64,000 bases of DNA. Origin: Trinickia mobilis. GTDB lineage: Bacteria; Pseudomonadota; Gammaproteobacteria; Burkholderiales; Burkholderiaceae. Below are positions 36,205 to 44,788 of the stretch, one piece after another. The stretch's first letter is position 1. Each line of letters begins with the position of its first letter. The notes beneath the pieces were generated by a model. That model made no database searches and was not told the DNA's origin. It saw only the letters and a program-made list of their open reading frames with translations. The DNA lies in NCBI RefSeq assembly GCF_017315705.1, contig NZ_JAFLRF010000020.1, positions 51,142-115,141 on the forward strand. The letters run 5' to 3'. The translations under genes were made by a program, and so were the position numbers.

Positions 36205-36233
36205 AATATATACTTCTACCAAACGGGAATCAA
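36205..36233 (-). promoter_or_regulatory. Sigma-70-type promoter of the toxin-antitoxin operon
   Basis: On the minus strand TTGATT (36228-36233) and TATATT (36205-36210) are separated by exactly 17 nt, close to the -35/-10 consensus. It reads toward the antitoxin start at 36161 and is overlapped by the inverted repeat at 36218-36249. Confidence 0.6.
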
Positions 36234-36249
36234 TGCAATCCCATTTGGT
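36218..36249. promoter_or_regulatory. Operator-like inverted repeat over the toxin-antitoxin promoter
   Basis: ACCAAACGGGA and TCCCATTTGGT form 11-bp arms with one mismatch and a 10-bp spacer, so the arm centres are about two helical turns apart. One arm lies between the -35 and -10 elements and the other upstream of -35, as expected for autorepression by the antitoxin or antitoxin-toxin complex. Confidence 0.6.
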
Positions 36250-36489
36250 AAGTTCAGACGGCGAGCAGGCAATCGGGATAGGGGCAGACCTCGCGGCCCG
36301 GTTCTGATGTGATAGACGACTCCCGCTAAACGTCGTGAGATCCATGCCAAAGTGGACGGGTCGTGATGTCCACGAGCACGAAGCTTACGCCGCCTCACTC
36401 TGGAACGTTCATCGCGGCCCGCTGGTGGGACACTAAGCCTGTATCGACGGACTGCTACAATCGATCCTCTTCTTTATTGGTTGTGTACT

Positions 36490-36954
36490 ATGGGTTTCGA
36501 ACAACTCGCTGAATTGAAAGAGCAGCTTGCGAAACGGGCCGAGGTCAAGCGTGCGGCCAGGCTGCCACGAGCGCGCCGGGCCACTCCTCCGGCCAACTCG
36601 AAAACTGTGGATCCAGTGGTGCGAACGATCGGAAAATTGCAAAAACGATTCCCCGACGCATTCCCGAAGAATCCGGCGCCCAAGGTTCCCCTTAAGGTCG
36701 GTATTTTCGACGACCTTTTGATCCACGCCACCGAGCTGGCGTTAAGCGACTCAGAGTTGCGCGACGCGATCAGGATATGGTGCCGCGGTAGCCGTTACTG
36801 GACCTGCCTTGTTGAAGGCGCCGTGCGAGTAGACCTTGCTGGCGGCGCAGCAGGCCGCGTATCGCAGGCCGAAGCCGCCGGTGCGCTGAAGCTGGAAGCA
36901 AATCGTTTGGCCAGGGCTGCGTCGAAGTCGGCAAGTTCCAAGAAGATTGTCTGA
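36490..36954 (+). CDS. ProQ/FinO-domain RNA chaperone
   Basis: 154 aa from ATG 36490 (TTG 36481 is in frame but less likely). A basic, Ala/Arg-rich N-terminal tail (about residues 10-40) leads into a ProQ/FinO domain: IGKLQKRFPDAFPKNPAPKV, PLKVGIFDDL, RDAIRIWCRGSRYW with the conserved Arg/Tyr surface, and the basic C-terminal helix. Proteins of this family bind structured RNA and sRNA-mRNA pairs. Small accessory ProQ paralogues are common in Burkholderiaceae. It stands alone, divergent from the toxin-antitoxin operon. Confidence 0.85.
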   Translation: MGFEQLAELKEQLAKRAEVKRAARLPRARRATPPANSKTVDPVVRTIGKLQKRFPDAFPKNPAPKVPLKVGIFDDLLIHATELALSDSELRDAIRIWCRGSRYWTCLVEGAVRVDLAGGAAGRVSQAEAAGALKLEANRLARAASKSASSKKIV

Positions 36955-37352
36955 TAAGCAGGCCCATGTTGCCGAGAGATGCGGCTCGGCCGTGCTCGGG
37001 CCTGGGCGTCCGCAGCGGGACGCGGTGCCTGATCCGCGAACGGCGGTAGTCGGCCGATCGTGTTTGCAAGGACTTCCACCGAGAGTCAAGTTCCGGGTGA
37101 GATGGGTTGGCGCCGGCAAATGCGTGGCGTCAACGTAGTTGGTGGTCCAATTAGTTGGGTGGTCGTATCACTTCCCCGTTGTCAGCTACGGCTCACGCAT
37201 CGAAGCAATACCAGGAACAGACTGCGTCTTTGCAAACGGCCTTGCTGCCGATAGCGTATCGGGCGGGCCACGATATGAGCCGCACAGGAGAACCCTATTC
37301 TAATAGCCCTGGCCAATATCGAAAGAGATCGCTCGTTAAGCGACGAAACGGC
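36955..37352. other. Convergent intergenic region, no gene seen
   Basis: 398 bp between the ProQ-like gene (+) and a LysR gene (-). The open frames here are short and have no ribosome sites. I see no clear terminator or repeat. Confidence 0.45.
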
Positions 37353-38297
37353 CTACGCTTCCACCTGCTCATTCCCAATGCCCAATTCGTCCGTATTCAG
37401 CGCGTCGGCGATCCACCCGCGAAGGAACTCGACCCATGTCTTGATCTTTGCGTCGAGATACTGCCGGGATGCATAGACGGCGTACAGGTTGAGCTCCTGA
37501 AGACGGTATTCGGGCAGCACTCGGACCAACGATCCGTTTCGAAGCGACGACCTCACGGCCTTCATGGTCAATGGACCGATGCCCATGCCTTCCTGAAGCG
37601 CGACGGCCATCGCGTCCGAGACGTTCACTTTGAAGCGGCCGTCGGGCAGACGATATTCATCTACCCCATTGGGGCCGACGAGCACCCAGCGGTCCGACGG
37701 GAGGATCGGCAACGCGACCTGCAAGCACTTGTGATTTGACAGGTCGGCAACGCTGGAAGGCTTGCCGTGAAGCTCCAGATAGCGGGGGGCCGCGCACAAG
37801 ACGCTATCCACCACCCCGAGCTTGTGGGAAATGTAATTCGAATCCGGAAGCGTATTCGGCGTGAGTCTCAACGCCACGTCATAGCCATCTTCGAGAAGGT
37901 CCGGGACGTTCTGCGACAAGGTCAGATCCACGTTGACCGAGGGATAGTGCTCCAGATAAGCGGCGACGGCGGGCACGACATAGCTCTGGCCGATGCACGC
38001 CATGGCGTGGACTCTCAGAACTCCAACGGGCTTGGCCCGGGCGTCAGAAGCCTCGGCCTCCGCTGCGTCGATCGACGCGAGGATTCCCTGGCATCGGACC
38101 AGATACCGCTCGCCCGCCTCGGTCAGCGCAAGCCGGCGGGTCGTGCGGTTCAATAACCGCGTGCGCAGATGAGACTCGAGTTCGGAGACCGAGCGGGAGA
38201 CAAATCCCGTACTCGTATCGAGCTGGCGCGCGGCCGCGGTGAAGCTGCTTGTTTCTGCAACCTCGACGAAGATCCTCATGTTGCGAAGCGTATCCAT
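37353..38297 (-). CDS. LysR-family transcriptional regulator
   Basis: 314 aa from ATG 38297; the open frame upstream of this (to 38465) is not LysR-like. HTH in VAETSSFTAAARQLDTSTG, then the effector domain (AYLEHYPSVNVDLTLSQN, DVALRLTPNTLPDSNYI, and VSDAMAVALQEGMGIGPL). It is the nearest regulator to the CoA-dependent cluster beginning at 38543, on the same strand and 245 bp downstream of it, so it may regulate part of it; there is no divergent arrangement to prove that. Confidence 0.87.
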   Translation of the reverse strand: MDTLRNMRIFVEVAETSSFTAAARQLDTSTGFVSRSVSELESHLRTRLLNRTTRRLALTEAGERYLVRCQGILASIDAAEAEASDARAKPVGVLRVHAMACIGQSYVVPAVAAYLEHYPSVNVDLTLSQNVPDLLEDGYDVALRLTPNTLPDSNYISHKLGVVDSVLCAAPRYLELHGKPSSVADLSNHKCLQVALPILPSDRWVLVGPNGVDEYRLPDGRFKVNVSDAMAVALQEGMGIGPLTMKAVRSSLRNGSLVRVLPEYRLQELNLYAVYASRQYLDAKIKTWVEFLRGWIADALNTDELGIGNEQVEA

Positions 38298-38542
38298 ACT
38301 CGGCGATGTTCCTTTAAAGCGCGCCCTTGTGATCAACCTGCAACTGGTGCATCCGGAATTCATCGTGCCTTGGCTTGGCCCGCGAGCCATACACTCCCAC
38401 ACGCTTGGATGTCCGTTTGCTTCAGTGTGATCTCCGGGTAAATGGATACCCCAAACGCCGGTCATTGCGGGTGTCGGCCGGTCGCGTGCCGTCAGCGAAC
38501 TTTGCGTTGCCTGGAACGTGTTGCCTATGCGTCACCGATTCG

Positions 38543-39133
38543 TCAATGCTCGCTGAGTGTTTCTCTGACGAAGTCGAGCCGGTCTTGTCCAAAGAACATT
38601 CTGTCTCCGACCATGATGGTCGGGCAACCGAATGCGCCAGCCTGGACGGCTTCCTCGGTATTGCGCCTGAGCTTCTCCTTCACCGCAGGTGAACTGACGC
38701 GTTCCTTGAAATCGACAGCGTCAAAGCCAGCCTCGACGAGCGTTGCCTCCAAAATCGCCGGGTCAGCAAGGTTTTTCGGGAATTCCCACATTGCCGAAAA
38801 CACGGTTTCGACATAGCTGGCAAACAGGTCGCTGCCTTCATAGGCGGCCGCTCCGCGCTGCAGCGTCAACGTGTTGATCGGGAAGTAGGGGTTGTGTTCA
38901 AGGCGTGTGCCTCGCTTGTGAGCCCAGAGTTGTAGATCGTCGATCATCCATTTGGCTTTGGCAGGTAAATCCATCGGCGTTGCATTGCCGGTTGCCTGGA
39001 AAATTCCCCCCAGCAAAACGGGTTTCCAAACGACTTGCGCGCCAGTTTCCTCGGCAATTTTTGGCAACGCACGATGTGCGAGGTATGACGTCGGACTGCC
39101 GACGTCGAAATAGAAAATCGCGTGTTGGGTCAT
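38543..39133 (-). CDS. DsbA-family/2-hydroxychromene-2-carboxylate isomerase-like protein
   Basis: 196 aa of the thioredoxin-fold DsbA/GST-kappa group. FYFDVGSPTSYLAHRALP at the start has Ser in place of the Cys pair (SPTS), as in 2-hydroxychromene-2-carboxylate isomerases; GAFGCPTIMV with the cis-Pro and FGQDRLDFVRE at the end are typical. Family members use glutathione for cis-trans isomerisation in aromatic breakdown. It lies 30 bp after the SDR gene on the same strand, probably in one operon. The real substrate is unknown. Confidence 0.85.
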   Translation of the reverse strand: MTQHAIFYFDVGSPTSYLAHRALPKIAEETGAQVVWKPVLLGGIFQATGNATPMDLPAKAKWMIDDLQLWAHKRGTRLEHNPYFPINTLTLQRGAAAYEGSDLFASYVETVFSAMWEFPKNLADPAILEATLVEAGFDAVDFKERVSSPAVKEKLRRNTEEAVQAGAFGCPTIMVGDRMFFGQDRLDFVRETLSEH

Positions 39134-39163
39134 ATTGCAATTCCTTCAAAATTCCCAGTGGAG

Positions 39164-39889
39164 TTACCACGGTTCCATGTAAGGTCGAAGATCGAGTTCG
39201 AATGTCCACGCGGTGCGCGGCTGGCTGTGAAGGTGCCAATAATTGTCGGCAATGTGATCGGGGTTGAGAATGCCGTCGACATCCTTGAGCTTGTAGTGCT
39301 CGGGAAACAATGTGCGGATGAAGTCCGTATCGATTGCACCGTCGATAACGACGTGGGCAACATGGATGCCTTGCGGACCCAACTCCCGAGCCATGCTCTG
39401 CGCGAGGGCGCGCAATCCGTGCTTCGCACCGGCGAACGCGGAGAAGCGGGCAGAGCCGCGAACGCTTGCGGTTGCTCCGGTGAAAAGCACGGTGCCGTGA
39501 CCTCGCGGCAGCATGACTTTTGCTGCTTCCCGGCCTGCAAGGAAGCCGGCAAAGCAGGCCATTTCCCACACCTTGAAGTACTTCTGTGCGGTCGTCTCCG
39601 TGATGCTGAACTGCACGTTCGCCCCGATGTTGAATATCGACACTTCAATGGGGCCGATTTCACGTTCGATGATCTCATACAGCTTGATGACCTCATCTTC
39701 CTTTCGCGCGTCGACGCCGAAAGCATGAGCTTCGCCGCCCTCGTGATGAATGGCCTCGACGAGTGACTCCAGCTTCGCAGCATCTCGCCGAACCACGCAA
39801 GTGACAAAGCCCTCACGTGCAAACCTCCGTGCGATCGCTCCGCCCAGGGCGTCGCCCGCACCAACGACCAATGCGACTTTCTTGTTCAC
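39164..39889 (-). CDS. SDR-family protein lacking the catalytic Tyr
   Basis: 241 aa. The nucleotide-binding motif GAGDALG (residues 10-16) and NIGAN segment are normal, but the catalytic site is not: the Y-x3-K position reads F152-A-G-A-K156, and the Ser expected 13 residues earlier is Ala139 (LFTGATAS). The C-terminal ending (WHLHSQPRTAWTFELDLRPY) is typical of a group of related SDRs. It may have a binding or altered catalytic role. The operator-like repeat at 39991-40007 lies about 100 bp before its start; it is the first gene of a minus-strand pair. Confidence 0.85.
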   Translation of the reverse strand: MNKKVALVVGAGDALGGAIARRFAREGFVTCVVRRDAAKLESLVEAIHHEGGEAHAFGVDARKEDEVIKLYEIIEREIGPIEVSIFNIGANVQFSITETTAQKYFKVWEMACFAGFLAGREAAKVMLPRGHGTVLFTGATASVRGSARFSAFAGAKHGLRALAQSMARELGPQGIHVAHVVIDGAIDTDFIRTLFPEHYKLKDVDGILNPDHIADNYWHLHSQPRTAWTFELDLRPYMEPW

Positions 39890-39990
39890 ACGTTGTCTCC
39901 AGATGACTGACGGCAGTTCGAACTCGAACTGCCTCGGATCGTGCAGCAGAGCGCGCCATCGGAATGCATCCTGCCCTTGGCCGCGATCAA

Positions 39991-40007
39991 GTTACTGTGA
40001 TAGTAAC
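39991..40007. promoter_or_regulatory. Inverted-repeat operator candidate upstream of the SDR gene
   Basis: GTTACTGTGATAGTAAC has perfect 6-bp arms with a 5-bp spacer, the size and form of a TetR-type operator. The word TGTGATAGTAACATT (39996-40010) recurs with two changes at 40961-40975. Confidence 0.55.
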
Positions 40008-40118
40008 ATTCAGGACCGAGGTTAGTGTGCCGAATCAAGTACGTCAAGTTAAATTGCGAGCGGGAAGGATGCAAGACAGGATGCCGCGCGGATGGAACCG
40101 TTGCGTCGTGTCGTCCCG

Positions 40119-40874
40119 CTACCCGGCCTTGCGTTTGTTCAGGAAGCGAGCGAATGCTTGCTGTGCAGCAACGCCGGTCACGGCGTCACGCATTGCATCT
40201 CGCTCCGCCACAAATTGACGGGCAACCAGCAGTTCGAGGCCATCCTGCATCAGGCGTTTCGTCTTGCGGATCACTTCAGGTGCCAACGCGGCCAGGTCTT
40301 GAGCGCGCGTGATGCTCACTTCGCGCAACGCGTCGACTGTAACGACCTCGTTGATGATCCCCAGCACGCAAGCCCGCTCGGCCGATATTCGTTCGCCGAG
40401 CAGCAGCAATTCGGCGGCGCGCCGGTGACCGATTAGGAGCGGCAGCAGGATCGTCGATGCACCTTCGGGTGTCAGGCCCAAGCTTGCGAACGGAAGTGCG
40501 AAGGTCGACCGGTCGGTCGCGTATACCAGGTCACAGTGCAACAGCGTGGTTGTGCCGAAGCCAATCGCCACGCCATCGACTGCCGCGACGAGGGGCTTGT
40601 CGAGATCCATCAAGGCGTGGAAATAGTGCCAAACCGGCGCGTCGTGCGTGACGGGCGGCGCGGCCACAAAGTCCTGGATGTCGTTTCCGGCCGAAAACAC
40701 GCCATCTTTTCCTGTCAGGAGCACGACGCGCACGTCGTCCCGCGTCTTTGCGTCCAGCAGGGCATGGGCGAGCGCGTGATACATGTCTCCAGTAATCGCG
40801 TTCTTCCTGTCCGCACGATTGATGGTGATTTCAAGAACGTGGTCCGTGAGCGAGGAGACGATCAATTCAGACAT
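40119..40874 (-). CDS. Enoyl-CoA hydratase/isomerase family protein
   Basis: 251 aa from ATG 40874 (MSELIVSSLTDHVLEITINR); upstream in-frame codons are not family-like. Crotonase fold: the oxyanion segments GVFSAGNDIQDF and VDGVAIGFGTTTLLHCD, then FASLGLTPEGAS with one Glu at the second catalytic position; the first position is not Glu, so isomerase or hydratase activity is uncertain. It is divergent from the thiolase gene with a 186-bp shared promoter region. Confidence 0.87.
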   Translation of the reverse strand: MSELIVSSLTDHVLEITINRADRKNAITGDMYHALAHALLDAKTRDDVRVVLLTGKDGVFSAGNDIQDFVAAPPVTHDAPVWHYFHALMDLDKPLVAAVDGVAIGFGTTTLLHCDLVYATDRSTFALPFASLGLTPEGASTILLPLLIGHRRAAELLLLGERISAERACVLGIINEVVTVDALREVSITRAQDLAALAPEVIRKTKRLMQDGLELLVARQFVAERDAMRDAVTGVAAQQAFARFLNKRKAG

Positions 40875-40960
40875 ATCGATACCTGTGGAGAGAGATATTT
40901 GAGAGGATGAGCAAATTCCGTCTTGACGCACGCGTCGAAGAGAATTAACCTAAATGCAAA

Positions 40961-40975
40961 TGTCATCGTAACATT
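40961..40975. promoter_or_regulatory. Second copy of the operator-like word, enoyl-CoA hydratase/thiolase promoter region
   Basis: TGTCATCGTAACATT matches 13 of 15 bases of 39996-40010. It lies in the AT-rich region between the divergent enoyl-CoA hydratase and thiolase genes, so one regulator could control both and the SDR operon. No TetR gene lies in this window next to them. Confidence 0.45.
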
Positions 40976-41060
40976 AACTAAATTTCATTTTCGGAACTGT
41001 TCAACGCCGGCGAGCGGTGTGTGAGAGTGAGCCGCGGGATGCATCAAAGGAGCGAGATAG

Positions 41061-42242
41061 ATGAGTGAGGCATTTGTGGTGAGCGCGGTGCGCACGGCGA
41101 TCGGTGACTATGGTGGTCGCCTCAAGGAAGAACCACCGACGCGACTTGCGGCTGCGGTCGTACGTGAGGCGGTGAGTCGCGCGGGCGTACCAGCAGAGCA
41201 GGTTGGGCACGTGGTGTTCGGAAACGTGATCCATACGGACCCCATCGATATGTACCTCGCACGCGTGGCTGCGTTGCAGGGTGGACTCACCGAACATACG
41301 CCCGCACTCACGGTCAATCGCCTGTGTGGAAGCGGCCTGCAGGCCGTACTGAGTGCATCGGAATACGTCAGGCACGGTCACGCTGAAGTAGCGATCGGCG
41401 GCGGTGCAGAGTCGATGAGTCGAGCCTTATTCGCGTCAGCCGCAGTTCGTTGGGGGCAGCGCATGGGAGAGGCGAAGCTCTTCGACATGATGGTCGGCGC
41501 GTTGACGGATCCCTTCGGCAATGGACACATGGGGATCACTGCAGAGAACGTCGCAAAGAAATTTGGTGTCGGGCGAGAAGCACAGGATGAGTTCGCCCTG
41601 GAGAGTCATCGGCGGGCCGCGCACGCAACGGCCGAAGGCCGCTTTCGCGAACAGATCCTTCCCATCCCGGTCAAGATGGGCCGCGAGCATGTCGAATTTG
41701 CTCAAGACGAGCACGTGCGCGGCGACGCGACGCTGGCTGACTTGAGTGAACTCCGGCCCGCTTTCATGCGCGACGGCGGCACGGTTACCGCTGGCAATGC
41801 GTCGGCCATCAACGATGGCGCGGCCGCCGTCACGATTGCGAGCGAAGCGTATGTCAAGCGATCTGGCGCTACACCGTTAGGCCGCCTCGTTGCTTACGCG
41901 CACGCGGCGGTAGACCCGGCGGTGATGGGCATCGGCCCCGTTCCTGCCGTACGCGCCGCTCTGGCGCGGGCCGGCATCACGGTCGACCAGCTTGACGCTA
42001 TCGAGTGCAATGAGGCGTTCGCATCGCAGGCTTGTGCTGTTACACAAGCGTTGCATCTCGATCCTGCACGCGTGAATCCGAATGGCGGCGCGATCGCGCT
42101 GGGGCATCCGATCGGCGCAACCGGCGCCATTCTCGTGACGAAACTGCTCTACGAATTGAAGCGTACGAGCGGCCGTTATGGGCTCGTCACGATGTGCATC
42201 GGTGGCGGGCAAGGGATCGCGGCGATATTCAGCCGCGATTAG
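41061..42242 (+). CDS. Acetyl-CoA C-acyltransferase (thiolase)
   Basis: 393 aa, normal length for a degradative thiolase. Active-site Cys89 in VNRLCGSGLQ; His in NPNGGAIALGHPIGATGA; the second Cys in VTMCIGGGQGIA; GNASAINDGAAAV in the middle. It cleaves a 3-ketoacyl-CoA to acetyl-CoA and a shortened acyl-CoA. AAGGAG lies upstream of ATG 41061. It heads a plus-strand run with quinone reductase, acyl-CoA synthetase and the bis-pterin enzyme. Confidence 0.93.
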   Translation: MSEAFVVSAVRTAIGDYGGRLKEEPPTRLAAAVVREAVSRAGVPAEQVGHVVFGNVIHTDPIDMYLARVAALQGGLTEHTPALTVNRLCGSGLQAVLSASEYVRHGHAEVAIGGGAESMSRALFASAAVRWGQRMGEAKLFDMMVGALTDPFGNGHMGITAENVAKKFGVGREAQDEFALESHRRAAHATAEGRFREQILPIPVKMGREHVEFAQDEHVRGDATLADLSELRPAFMRDGGTVTAGNASAINDGAAAVTIASEAYVKRSGATPLGRLVAYAHAAVDPAVMGIGPVPAVRAALARAGITVDQLDAIECNEAFASQACAVTQALHLDPARVNPNGGAIALGHPIGATGAILVTKLLYELKRTSGRYGLVTMCIGGGQGIAAIFSRD

Positions 42243-42287
42243 TCAGTCACACCGACCGGATTATCCACGACATCGAGGATTCGTTCC

Positions 42288-43007
42288 ATGAAGCGCGTTT
42301 TGATTGTTCACGCTCATCCCGAGCCCCGCTCCTTTACGTCGTCGATGAAGGGCGAGGCGACGCGCGTGTTCGAGGCACTCGGGTGCGAGGTGCGCGTATC
42401 GGACCTGTACGCCAAGCAATTCAATCCGGTTGCGAGCGCCGCGGACTTTGCTGGCGCAGAGGGTCGCGACTATCTTGTGTACGCAAAGGAGCAGCGCGCC
42501 GCGTATGCAGGCGGCACGCTCGCTGACGACATCAAGGAAGAGGTGGAAAGCGTTCTGTGGGCAGATCTGGTCGTGCTCAACTTTCCGATCTTCTGGTTTT
42601 CCGTTCCGGCGATCATGAAGGGATGGATCGATCGGGTCTTTCTGTCCGGGCCGTTTTATGGCGGCCTGCGCTTCTACGACAAAGGCGGCCTGACCGGAAA
42701 GCGCGCCTGGATCACGACCACGCTGGGCGGCCAGCCACACATGTTCGGAGAACGCGCGGTGCACGGGCAAATTGAATTGATGCTGTCGCATCTCATTCGC
42801 GGAACCCTGGGCTATGTCGGCTTCACGGTGCTCGAGCCATTTTTCGGATATCACGTGCCGTACATCTCTGAGGACGATCGGATCGCGCTGCTCGCCCGGT
42901 TCAGGAACGCCGTGCAACAGTGGGAGCGGCGCGAGGTGCTCGAGATGCCCTCGCTCGACAACTTCGACCAGCGATTGTATCCACTGAGTTCGCTCCAAAC
43001 CTCATGA
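42288..43007 (+). CDS. NAD(P)H:quinone oxidoreductase, flavodoxin-like fold
   Basis: 239 aa of the NQO/MdaB group. The FMN/FAD-binding opening MKRVLIVHAHPEPRSFTSSM, WADLVVLNFPIFWFSVPAIM and KGWIDRVF, then TTTLGGQPHMFG and a C-terminal dimer segment, are all typical. It probably reduces quinones by two electrons. It lies 45 bp after the thiolase gene. It may supply reducing power for, or protect against quinones from, the cluster's substrate. Confidence 0.88.
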   Translation: MKRVLIVHAHPEPRSFTSSMKGEATRVFEALGCEVRVSDLYAKQFNPVASAADFAGAEGRDYLVYAKEQRAAYAGGTLADDIKEEVESVLWADLVVLNFPIFWFSVPAIMKGWIDRVFLSGPFYGGLRFYDKGGLTGKRAWITTTLGGQPHMFGERAVHGQIELMLSHLIRGTLGYVGFTVLEPFFGYHVPYISEDDRIALLARFRNAVQQWERREVLEMPSLDNFDQRLYPLSSLQTS

Positions 43008-43088
43008 ACTGGTGTCCAACGTTAGAAATGTGAGCCGCAGGATGGTCGACGAGTAGCACGTCGGCATGTAACCAGAGGGGACAACCAA

Positions 43089-44747
43089 GTGCGAACTAAG
43101 TCAGGCTGGGATCTGGACAAGAGTCAGGCAAATTATCACGCGCTTTCGCCTGTTTCTTTCTTGAACCGAACGTCAAAGATTTTTCCGGATCACATGGCTG
43201 TGGTGTATGGGAAAACCCGCCTAACCTATCGGGAATTCGCGGACCGCTGCGAACGAATGTCTGCTTTTCTTGACACTCGCATGGTCGGTCCGGGCGACGT
43301 TGTTTCGGTCATGCTGCCTAACATCCCGGAAATGCTCGAACTGCATTTCGCGGGGATCGCCGGCGGCCGGGTACTGCACCCCATCAGCACGCGTCTGGAT
43401 GCTCGGGCAGTCCGGTTTCAGCTTGAACACTCACAAAGCAGCGTGCTGGTCTTCGACCGCGAGTACGCAGCGATCGTGACCGAAGCACTCGCGGAAATGG
43501 ACAGCCCACCGTACGCGCTCGAGGTCGTTGACGTCTATGCGTCGTACGACCAGGGGGCGTCGGCCTACCCGAACTATGAAGACGCCCTCGCTAACGTCGC
43601 CGATCCCGTGTGCCTGACCGGTCCTCATGACGAGTGGCAAGCCATCGCGCTCTCCTACACGTCGGGTACGACCGGCAACCCGAAGGGCGTGGTCACGCAT
43701 CATCGCGGCGCGTACCTGAATGCGATGGCCAACACCGTCGGCTGGTCGCTTGAGCAGCATCCGGTCTATCTATGGGTGCTGCCGATGTTCCACTGTGACG
43801 GATGGTGCTTTCCATGGTCGATAACGTTGCTTGCCGGCACGCACGTGTGCCTGCGCAAGGTCGACATCGACGTGATATTCGCGCTGGCGGAGTCGGAAGC
43901 CGTCAGCCATTTCTGTGCGGCGCCTGTGATTCTGTCGATGCTGGCAAGCGACGCGAATACCAGCCAGCGCTCGTTCCAACGGCCGGTGAAGATTCTCACT
44001 GCGGGCGCGCCGCCGCCGGCTGCCGTCATCGAAGCGGTCGAGGGCATCAACACTCACATTACGCAGGTTTATGGGCTAACGGAGACCTATTCGTCGACAG
44101 CGATCAGCGTCTGGAGGCCCGAGTGGGACGCTCGACCCAAGCACGAGCGCAGTCATCTGAAAGCGAGGCAAGGCGTTCAATATCCGGCGTGCGAAGACAT
44201 GGACGTGGTCGACTCGCAGCATCGCTCCGTGCCGTGGGACGGACAGACACTGGGAGAGATCGTCGTGCGTGGCAATACAGTCATGAAAGGCTACCTGAAC
44301 AACGCAGCAGCGACGCAGGAAGCATTCAAGGGCGGCTGGTTTCACACCGGCGACTTGGCGGTCCGTGATGCGGACGGCTACATATCGATCAAGGATAGAA
44401 CGAAGGACATGATCAATTCGGGAGGCGAGAAGATATCGTCGATCGAAATCGAAGAGGTGCTGTTCGAACATCCCGCTGTTCTCGAGGCTGCGGTTATCGC
44501 GGCGCCGGATCCGAAATGGGGCGAGGTGCCGTGGGCCTTCGTGAACGTCAAGCCCGGTATGCGCATGACGGAAGAAGAGGCGATGAACTTCTGTCGCACG
44601 CGGCTTGCTAAGTACAAAGTGCCGAAGCGCGTGGTTTTCGGGCCGCTTGAGCGAACCGCGAGCGGAAAAGTGCAGAAATTCAAGCTTCGCGACATTGCTG
44701 CGGAAATTGGTACCGATGCGCACGCAAAAGAGCAGGTTCCGGAATAG
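43089..44747 (+). CDS. Acyl-CoA synthetase (AMP-forming)
   Basis: 552 aa from GTG 43089 behind AGAGGGG. ANL-superfamily motifs: SYTSGTTGNPKGVVTHH (A3), GLTETYSS-like loop, GWFHTGDLAVRDADGYI, IKDRTKDMINSGGEKIS (hinge and A8) and the catalytic Lys in the last segment (ASGKVQKFKL). The sequence is of the medium-chain/AlkK-type branch. It activates a carboxylic acid as the CoA thioester; the substrate is unknown. It ends 41 bp before the bis-pterin enzyme gene. Confidence 0.92.
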   Translation: MRTKSGWDLDKSQANYHALSPVSFLNRTSKIFPDHMAVVYGKTRLTYREFADRCERMSAFLDTRMVGPGDVVSVMLPNIPEMLELHFAGIAGGRVLHPISTRLDARAVRFQLEHSQSSVLVFDREYAAIVTEALAEMDSPPYALEVVDVYASYDQGASAYPNYEDALANVADPVCLTGPHDEWQAIALSYTSGTTGNPKGVVTHHRGAYLNAMANTVGWSLEQHPVYLWVLPMFHCDGWCFPWSITLLAGTHVCLRKVDIDVIFALAESEAVSHFCAAPVILSMLASDANTSQRSFQRPVKILTAGAPPPAAVIEAVEGINTHITQVYGLTETYSSTAISVWRPEWDARPKHERSHLKARQGVQYPACEDMDVVDSQHRSVPWDGQTLGEIVVRGNTVMKGYLNNAAATQEAFKGGWFHTGDLAVRDADGYISIKDRTKDMINSGGEKISSIEIEEVLFEHPAVLEAAVIAAPDPKWGEVPWAFVNVKPGMRMTEEEAMNFCRTRLAKYKVPKRVVFGPLERTASGKVQKFKLRDIAAEIGTDAHAKEQVPE

Positions 44748-44788
44748 CGTAGGTTCGCCCGTTCTAAACGGGAGTGAGAGGCACGGCA

